DNA of 64,000 nt, taken from assembly GCA_964496575.1 (NCBI GenBank), contig CAZCAC010000018.1:33787-97786 (forward strand), written 5' to 3'. The position numbers and the translations under genes were made by a program. Positions 58,994 to 64,000 of this stretch are shown here, piece by piece. Below the pieces are notes generated by a model. That model did not search any database and had not been told where the DNA came from. It was given only the letters and a program-made list of their open reading frames with translations. The DNA comes from CAZCAC01 sp964496575 (GTDB lineage Bacteria > Planctomycetota > UBA1135 > GCA-002686595). Positions within the stretch are counted from its first letter, which is position 1. Each line of letters opens with the position of its first letter.

Positions 58994-60013
58994 TCAGCAG
59001 ATCCTCGGCTGCTCCGCCCCCGACAGGAGATCCAGCGGGCGCTCGCCTCCGACGGAAGTTCGCAGCATGACCTTCGATCCCGCCGCTCCGGGTTCGCCGA
59101 CCCGACCGAGTGAGGCGGCATCACGTCCCAGGGGATGCGCGCGCAGCACGTCGAGCAACGCGCATTCGTCCGTCTCCGCCACCCAGAGCAGAATCCTCCC
59201 CTCGTTGGCCAGGTACAGGGGATCGACACCGAGCAGTTCGCAGACTGCATCGGTCTCCGGCCGCACCGGCAGCGCTCGCTCGTCGAGGACCATTCGCCAA
59301 CCGCACCGTTGCGCCGTCTCGTGGCAGGTGGTAACCACGCCTCCGCGCGTCGGGTCGTGAATGGAGCGCACGGCCAGACCCGCTTCGAGCACGTGCTCGA
59401 CCAGACCATTCAGCGGAGCCGCATCGGTGCACAACCCCTCGCCGGCCATCCCATGGCGGCAGGCGAGGATGGTGGCGCCGTGGTCCCCCACCGGCCCGCT
59501 CACGACGATCGCGTCACCGGCCCGGATCCTGGAATCCCCGAGCTCGCGGCCGGGCGGAACCACGCCGAAGCCGGTGGTGGTGGCGAACACCTTGTCCCCC
59601 TTGCCGCGCGGCACGACCTTGGTGTCGCCGGCGACGATGGTGACCCCGGCTTCCTCCGCAGCGCGGGCCGCCCCGGCGGTCACCTGCTCGAGCAGCTCGA
59701 CGTCGAGTCCTTCCTCGAGGATCAGCGCCCAGGTCAACCACAGGGGCCGGGCCCCGGCGACGGCGAGGTCGTTGACCGTCCCGCAGACAGACAGGTAGCC
59801 GATGTCACCACCGGGAAACACCGGTGGATCGACGACGAACGCATCGGTGGTCAGCGCCGGTCGCCCGGGCGGCAGGTCTTCCAGCAGCGCGGCGTCGGTC
59901 AGCGTCTCGAGATAACGATTGCCCACCTTCGGCAGGAACACCTCCCGAACCAGGTCACCGGTCAGCCGGCCACCCGAGCCGTGACCGAGCAGGATCGTCT
60001 TCCCGCACTTCAC
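58994..60013 (-). CDS. hypE: [NiFe] hydrogenase maturation protein HypE
   Basis: Converts the carbamoylated C-terminal Cys to thiocyanate for the CN ligands of the [NiFe] active site. 339 residues from a GTG at 60013, whose bases overlap the hypD stop (GTGA). ATP-binding segments VSGPVGDHGATILA, VTIVAGDTKVVPRG and HGSGGRLTGDLV at the N-terminus match HypE/PurM. It ends PRIC, the essential C-terminal Cys. Last gene of hypF-hypC-hypD-hypE. Confidence 0.95.
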   Translation of the reverse strand: MKCGKTILLGHGSGGRLTGDLVREVFLPKVGNRYLETLTDAALLEDLPPGRPALTTDAFVVDPPVFPGGDIGYLSVCGTVNDLAVAGARPLWLTWALILEEGLDVELLEQVTAGAARAAEEAGVTIVAGDTKVVPRGKGDKVFATTTGFGVVPPGRELGDSRIRAGDAIVVSGPVGDHGATILACRHGMAGEGLCTDAAPLNGLVEHVLEAGLAVRSIHDPTRGGVVTTCHETAQRCGWRMVLDERALPVRPETDAVCELLGVDPLYLANEGRILLWVAETDECALLDVLRAHPLGRDAASLGRVGEPGAAGSKVMLRTSVGGERPLDLLSGAEQPRIC

Positions 60014-61113
60014 GACCGGTTCTCCGGGCGCGCGTGTCGAAACCAGGCGGCGCACGTGCCCTCGCTCGAGACCATGCAGGCACCCACGGGCTGCTCGGGC
60101 GTGCAGGGACCGGCGAAGAGAGGGCACTCTGGGGGGTCGATTCCGCCGCGAAGTACCTCGCCGCAACGGCAGCCTTCCGGTTCCCTCGGAGGTGGGACTT
60201 CGACCGCGATCCGTCCGGCGTCGCGGTGTCGCCACTCCTCTCGCAGCTCGAGGCCGGAGCCCGGGATGCTCCCCAGCCCTCTCCACTTCGTATCCGCCGG
60301 CTCGAAGAAGCGCTCGAGCAGCTCCCGGGCCGCGGGATTCCCCTCGGGGCGTACGGCCCGTGCGTAGAGGTTCGAGACCTCGGCCTCGGCGCTCACCCGC
60401 TGCCGGAGCAACTCCTCGACTCCGGACATCACGTCGACTGGCGTGAAACCCACTACGACGGAAGGCAAGGCAAACTCGTCGGCGAGGAACAGATAGGCGT
60501 CCGAGCCGATGATCACCGAGACGTGCCCCGGCAGGAGGAACCCGTGCACCTCGACCGTCTCGTCCTGGACCAGTGCACGAAGCGGGGGCTCGATCAGCTT
60601 GCTGCCGCAGAGGAGGAGGAAGTTGTCCACACCGGTTTGCTCGGCCTCGTCCATCGCCGCCGCGATGGTGGGCATCGTGGTCTCGAAGCCGACTGCGAGG
60701 AAGACCACGCGTGCACCCGGATGCTCCCTCGCGATCGGGAGCGCGTCGCGGGCCGAGTACACGACGCGTACGTCGGCTCCGGCGGCCCGGGCCTGCTCGA
60801 GGTTGCCGCGGCTCGAAGGGACGCGCATCAGGTCGCCGAAGGTGCAGAGGATGACGTCCGGCAGCGCGGCCAGGGCCTCGGCGCGGTCGAGGTAGTCGAT
60901 CGGCGTGACGCAGACGGGACAGCCGGGCCCCGAGATGAGTCGGACTCGCGGAGGCAGGAGCTCCCGCAGTCCCGCGCGCGCGATCGCATGCGTGTGTGTC
61001 CCGCACACCTCCATGAAGGTCGCCGGCACCTCGAGGGGCCCGGCGACTTCGACCAGGCGACGGCGGATGGCCTCCACCGCTCGGGGATCGGAAAGAGGAT
61101 CGTCTCGCTTCAA
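60010..61113 (-). CDS. hypD: [NiFe] hydrogenase maturation protein HypD
   Basis: Fe-S scaffold that with HypC assembles the Fe(CN)2CO group. 367 residues from a TTG at 61113 that overlaps the hypC stop (TTGA) and has GGAGGAG just upstream. Family motifs: EVCGTHTHAIARAG, GPGCPVCVTP, and VVFLAVGFETTMPTIA; the C-terminal Cys region shows EGCRCGEVLRGGIDPPECPL and TPEQPVGACMVSSEG. The TTG start was chosen because no ATG fits the conserved N-terminus and the ribosome site is ideal. Confidence 0.95.
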   Translation of the reverse strand: MKRDDPLSDPRAVEAIRRRLVEVAGPLEVPATFMEVCGTHTHAIARAGLRELLPPRVRLISGPGCPVCVTPIDYLDRAEALAALPDVILCTFGDLMRVPSSRGNLEQARAAGADVRVVYSARDALPIAREHPGARVVFLAVGFETTMPTIAAAMDEAEQTGVDNFLLLCGSKLIEPPLRALVQDETVEVHGFLLPGHVSVIIGSDAYLFLADEFALPSVVVGFTPVDVMSGVEELLRQRVSAEAEVSNLYARAVRPEGNPAARELLERFFEPADTKWRGLGSIPGSGLELREEWRHRDAGRIAVEVPPPREPEGCRCGEVLRGGIDPPECPLFAGPCTPEQPVGACMVSSEGTCAAWFRHARPENRS

Positions 61114-61337
61114 GGCTCCTCCATGTCGTCGATCACCTGCTCGAGCAGCGCCAGGGTCTCGCGCGCCTCCTCCTCGTCCACCACGCCGATCGCGTAGCCG
61201 GCATGGATGAGGAGGAAGTTGCCGACCTCGGCTTCGGGACAGAGCGCGAGTCCGACCGCACGGCGAACGCCGCCCAGCTCGACCGTGCCTTCGAGCTCCT
61301 GTCGTTCGACGAGTTGCATAGGAATGGCGAGACACAT
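61110..61337 (-). CDS. hypC: Hydrogenase maturation chaperone HypC/HybG
   Basis: 75 residues. Begins MCLAIPMQLVER, with the essential Cys2 and the family MCLxIP start. Middle GVRRAVGLALCPEAEVGNFL and HAGYAIGVVDEEEARETLAL complete the domain. Binds HypD and the hydrogenase large-subunit precursor. Starts 8 bases after the hypF stop and overlaps hypD by 4 bases. Confidence 0.94.
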   Translation of the reverse strand: MCLAIPMQLVERQELEGTVELGGVRRAVGLALCPEAEVGNFLLIHAGYAIGVVDEEEARETLALLEQVIDDMEEP

Positions 61338-61345
61338 GATCGGCT

Positions 61346-63694
61346 TCAGCTCTCTTCCAGGGTGGGTTCACTGCAGCGGGAGAGGGACAGCGTACCGAGG
61401 ATCGCCTGCCCGTAGGACAGCCCGCCGTCACCGCTGGGCAACTGCGAGGCGAGAAGGGGCTCGTAGCCTGCCGCGCGCAGCTCGCCGTCGAGGTGCTCGC
61501 GGAGCAGGCGATTGACGAAACAGCCCCCGCCCAGGGCCACGGTTGTGCCCGGCGGCACCGCGCACCGCACCGCCGCCGTCGCCAGGGAGGAAAAGGATGC
61601 GTGGAAGTCGGCGGCCAGCTCGGCGAGCGGTGCGCCGGAGGCGATGCGCTCGGCCAGCGCGACGAGCAGGCCGATGGTCGCGATCTCGCTCTCCGTATCG
61701 GCTGCGAGCTCGGGCCAGGGGACACCCGCGCGGGGAGCGCGCGCCGCCAGTGCTTCCAGCCGTGCGGCGCACCCGCCCTCCCATCGGTTGTCCGGCCCCA
61801 GCCCCAGCAGGACTCCCGCCGCCTCGAAGACCCTGCCGGCGCCGGTCGCGCGAGGCCACTCACCCGTCGCGACGATCCGCTGCAGCGCATCCACCCTCTC
61901 CCTTCCGGGAAGGCGGGCGAGGGGTGTCCTCTGCAGGAGCTCCGCCCTGCCCGCCTCGGTGAGCGCCGCCACGGCGACCCGCCAGGGCTCGAGGACCGCT
62001 CGCTCGCCGCCCACCAGCGGAAGGGACGCGCCATGCGCGAGCCGGCGCCAGCGGAGGTCACCATCGACGACCAGCAGCTCGCAACCCCAGGCGACACCGT
62101 CCGGTCCAAAGCCCGTTCCGTCGAGGATCAGCGCAGCGGCCGTCTCGCCGGGCCGAGGGAATGAGCGGTTCTCGGCCAGCACCGCCGCGGCGTGCGCGAG
62201 GTGGTGCTGCACGAAGATCACGCGCCCATCGCGCTCGCTCGCCAGCTCCTCCGCCAGCCGTGTGCTGGGATAGTCGGGATGCAGGTCGGCGGCCAGCACC
62301 TTCGCATCCGTCTCCATGAACCTCTCCAGCCCCGAGGCCACTTCCCCGAGGAAGGCACGCGCGAGCTCGGTATCGAGGTCGCCGACGTGCTGCGAGGGAA
62401 ACGCCTCGTCGCCCCGAACCAGGCACGCCGTCGTCTGCAGGTACCCGCCGAGCGCCAGCACCGGCTCCGGCGCGGGTTCGGGCACCGGCATCCGTCCGGG
62501 GACCCAGCCGCGTGAGCGACGGATCAGGAACGGACCATGGGAGCTGCTGCGTGCGACGGAATCGTCGACCCGGCGGACCACCTCGCGATCGTGGGCGAGC
62601 AAGTAGTCGGCGATCGAGCTCAAGCGGGCGAAGGCGTCGTCCTCGGTGCAGCAGATCGGTTCATCGCTCGCGTTGCCCGAGGTCATCACCAGCGCGAGGT
62701 AGGGGGCGTCGCGGAAGAGCTCCACGTGCAGCGGTGTCGTCGCCAGCATGACCCCGAGATCGTTCATGCCAGGTGCGACGCTGCCGGTGACGGTTCCTGG
62801 CTCGTTCGCAGGAGCCAGCACGATCGGGGATCGCGGCGAGAGCAGCAGGGCCTCGTCCTCCCGGGTCAGCTTCACCAGGGCTCGCGCGGTGGAGAGATCG
62901 CGAACCATGATCGCCAGCGGCTTGTACAACCGGCGCTTCCGCTCGCGCAGACGCCGCACGCTGGCCTCCCGGTCGGCCCGGCACGCGAGCTGGTAACCAC
63001 CGAGCCCCTTCACCGCAACCAGCTCGCCGTTCGCCAGCGCCTCGCGCGCCTGCTCCAGAGCCTTCACGCCCTCGGTGAGAGGCGTCCCTTCGCGATCGAA
63101 GAGCACGAGCCGCGGGCCGCAAGCCGGGCAGCAGATCGGCTCGGCGTGGAAGCGCCGGCCGGCGGGATCCGCGTACTCCTCCGCGCACTCCGGGCAGAGC
63201 GCGAAGCGCCCCATCGAGGTACGCTCACGGTCGTAGGGGAGTGCCATCACCAGAGAGAAGCGCGGCCCGCAGTCGGTGCAGGTGGTGAAGGCGTACCGGT
63301 ACCGACGGTCGGCCGGGTCGTCGATCTCCGACCGGCAGCTCTCGCAAGGGGCCGAGTCGGGAGGGATGAGGCTGTGCTCACGCGGGCCCTCGTCGGAGTC
63401 GCCGACGTGAAAGCGAGACTCCTGCTGCGGCTCCAGGGCACTGACCTCGACCCGGTCCAGACGGGCGAGCGGGGGCAAGGAACCGCGCAGTCGTTTCGCG
63501 AAGGCCTCGACGGGCTCACACTCGCCCTCGATCTCCACCGTGGCTCCTGCGGAGTCGTTGCGCACCCACCCGCCCAGGCCGAGGGAGGTGGCCACCCGCC
63601 ACACCACGGGGCGGAAGCCCACGCCCTGTACCACTCCCCGGCAGATCAGCCGTCGTCGGATCGTGGTGCTCTCGCCGGATTCTCGAATGTCCAT
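61346..63694 (-). CDS. hypF: Carbamoyltransferase HypF
   Basis: Makes the CN precursor by transferring a carbamoyl group from carbamoyl phosphate to HypE. 782 residues from ATG 63694; the longer frame upstream lacks homology. Acylphosphatase domain with RGVVQGVGFR (19-28); two zinc-finger modules (CESCRSEID, CTDCGPRF; CPECAEEYAD, CPACGPR); a YrdC-like domain (VKGLGGYQLACRADREASVR); and the Kae1-like domain with QHHLAHAAAVLAE and LALGGGCFVNRLL. First gene of the minus-strand hyp operon, divergent from hypA. Confidence 0.95.
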   Translation of the reverse strand: MDIRESGESTTIRRRLICRGVVQGVGFRPVVWRVATSLGLGGWVRNDSAGATVEIEGECEPVEAFAKRLRGSLPPLARLDRVEVSALEPQQESRFHVGDSDEGPREHSLIPPDSAPCESCRSEIDDPADRRYRYAFTTCTDCGPRFSLVMALPYDRERTSMGRFALCPECAEEYADPAGRRFHAEPICCPACGPRLVLFDREGTPLTEGVKALEQAREALANGELVAVKGLGGYQLACRADREASVRRLRERKRRLYKPLAIMVRDLSTARALVKLTREDEALLLSPRSPIVLAPANEPGTVTGSVAPGMNDLGVMLATTPLHVELFRDAPYLALVMTSGNASDEPICCTEDDAFARLSSIADYLLAHDREVVRRVDDSVARSSSHGPFLIRRSRGWVPGRMPVPEPAPEPVLALGGYLQTTACLVRGDEAFPSQHVGDLDTELARAFLGEVASGLERFMETDAKVLAADLHPDYPSTRLAEELASERDGRVIFVQHHLAHAAAVLAENRSFPRPGETAAALILDGTGFGPDGVAWGCELLVVDGDLRWRRLAHGASLPLVGGERAVLEPWRVAVAALTEAGRAELLQRTPLARLPGRERVDALQRIVATGEWPRATGAGRVFEAAGVLLGLGPDNRWEGGCAARLEALAARAPRAGVPWPELAADTESEIATIGLLVALAERIASGAPLAELAADFHASFSSLATAAVRCAVPPGTTVALGGGCFVNRLLREHLDGELRAAGYEPLLASQLPSGDGGLSYGQAILGTLSLSRCSEPTLEES

Positions 63695-63853
63695 CTGTTC
63701 ACCGAACGCGGGCCATCCTATCAGCTCCCTCATCGAGTCGTGTGGGAAGCCGAGGTGCGCGTCCGATCGCGGATTCCGTTGTCCGGATTCCGGACGAACG
63801 GTACGCTCGATCCTCGAGTCCCCGGCGGCGCGAAGCCTCACCCGGAGAGTGGG
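63695..63853. promoter_or_regulatory. Divergent hypF/hypA intergenic region with repeated CGGATTCCG motif
   Basis: 159 bases between divergent hyp genes, so it should contain both promoters. CGGATTCCG occurs exactly at 63770-63778 and again at 63784-63792, and the second copy lies inside the inverted repeat GTCCGG-ATT-CCGGAC (63781-63795). A related CGGATTCTCG is at about 63677, just inside hypF. These look like regulator-binding sites. No sigma-54 -24/-12 pair (TGGC-N8-TTGC) could be recognised. Confidence 0.55.
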
Positions 63854-63964
63854 ATGCACGAGATCGGCCTGGCCCAGAGCATCTGCGAGACCGTCGCTCC
63901 GCTGGTCCCCCCCGGCCAGCGCGTCGCTCGTGTCGTCGTCGAGGTGGTGTCGACGACTGCCTGA
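63854..63964 (+). pseudogene. hypA: hypA, truncated after 36 codons
   Basis: From ATG 63854 the frame reads MHEIGLAQSICETVAPLVPP, an unmistakable HypA start whose His2 is the nickel ligand, then QRVARVVVEV. It ends at a TGA at 63962-63964 after 36 residues, whereas HypA is about 113 residues with a CxxC zinc site. None of the three forward frames to the window edge at 64000 continues the family sequence (SGVxPEALRFAFE) after about 63945. It may be disrupted by an insertion, deletion or a recombination, or be an artefact at the edge of this window. Confidence 0.6.
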
Positions 63965-64000
63965 ATCCGCCGAAATCTGACGACGGCCGTCATCGCTCTG

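Noticed and set aside
61006..61337. Start of hypD at an ATG inside hypC
   Set aside because: No such ATG fits the conserved HypD N-terminus; the TTG at 61113 has a perfect ribosome site and the overlap type used by the rest of the operon.
62537..63964. Long plus-strand frame ending with the hypA sequence
   Set aside because: Most of it is antisense to hypF. Only the last 36 codons from ATG 63854 are HypA-like.

Overview
The window is GC-rich (roughly two thirds G+C by eye), gene-dense bacterial chromosome with tight operons; many gene junctions are 4-base stop/start overlaps (ATGA, GTGA, TTGA). No rRNA, tRNA, phage, CRISPR array or complete insertion sequence was seen. Several traits point to the Planctomycetes-Verrucomicrobia side of the tree, most likely a GC-rich marine-type planctomycete: three bacterial-microcompartment pentamer genes followed by a class II aldolase, an ECF sigma factor of the SigK-related type paired with a Ser/Thr kinase carrying a long TPR tail, large exported proteins with carboxypeptidase-regulatory-like repeats, and a secreted protein ending in a Cys-rich domain I associate with planctomycete exoproteins. 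This assignment is inference; no 16S or other marker is present.

Layout. 1-9630 (minus): a Tad/Flp pilus locus in the order secretin (cpaC), TadD-like TPR lipoprotein, flp pilin, tadE, cpaB, tadG-like, cpaE, cpaF; cpaF runs off the left edge. 10353-17047: radC, a membrane-anchored peptidase MA-type protein, a double YkgJ zinc/iron-cluster protein, a soluble Ser/Thr kinase and, divergently, a single-AAA Clp-like ATPase, plus two very small membrane-protein candidates. 17063-23636: a dispersed repeat, a TPR protein, an ECF sigma factor translationally coupled to a large FecR-like membrane protein, a Cys/Met-metabolism PLP enzyme and a stand-alone receiver. 23691-26782: a secreted 836-residue protein flanked by two stand-alone receivers. 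26913-30249: a second copy of the repeat, a SurA/PpiC-like foldase, three EutN/CcmL shell pentamers and a class II aldolase, ended by a 19-bp perfect hairpin.

30268-37023: asd, two small membrane proteins (one with three exact 34-residue repeats), a tandem universal stress protein, a MerR regulator, a surface protein of carboxypeptidase-regulatory repeats and a SprT-like metalloprotease. 37067-40566: an Mla-type lipid transport operon (STAS-MlaE permease, MlaF ATPase, MlaD, PqiC-like lipoprotein). 40630-43667: an orphan BY-kinase-like ATPase and an exported helical protein. 43813-48661: a four-gene operon of biotin carboxylase, GcdA-like carboxyltransferase, biotinyl protein and a D-threonine-aldolase-like enzyme. 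48663-50491: lipoprotein, SDR epimerase, acpS. 50525-56307: a secreted class II glutamine-amidotransferase/beta-helix fusion, and the TPR kinase with its ECF sigma factor. 56573-58946: CoA-binding protein, nth, cyaY (frataxin), a LysR regulator. 58994-64000: [NiFe] hydrogenase maturation genes hypF-hypC-hypD-hypE (minus) and, divergently, the first 36 codons of a hypA that stops prematurely close to the right edge.

The most notable items are the exported glutamine amidotransferase/beta-helix fusion, the shell-pentamer-only microcompartment cluster, the two-copy interspersed repeat, the 34-residue repeat membrane protein, and the broken hypA with a repeated motif in the hyp divergent promoter.
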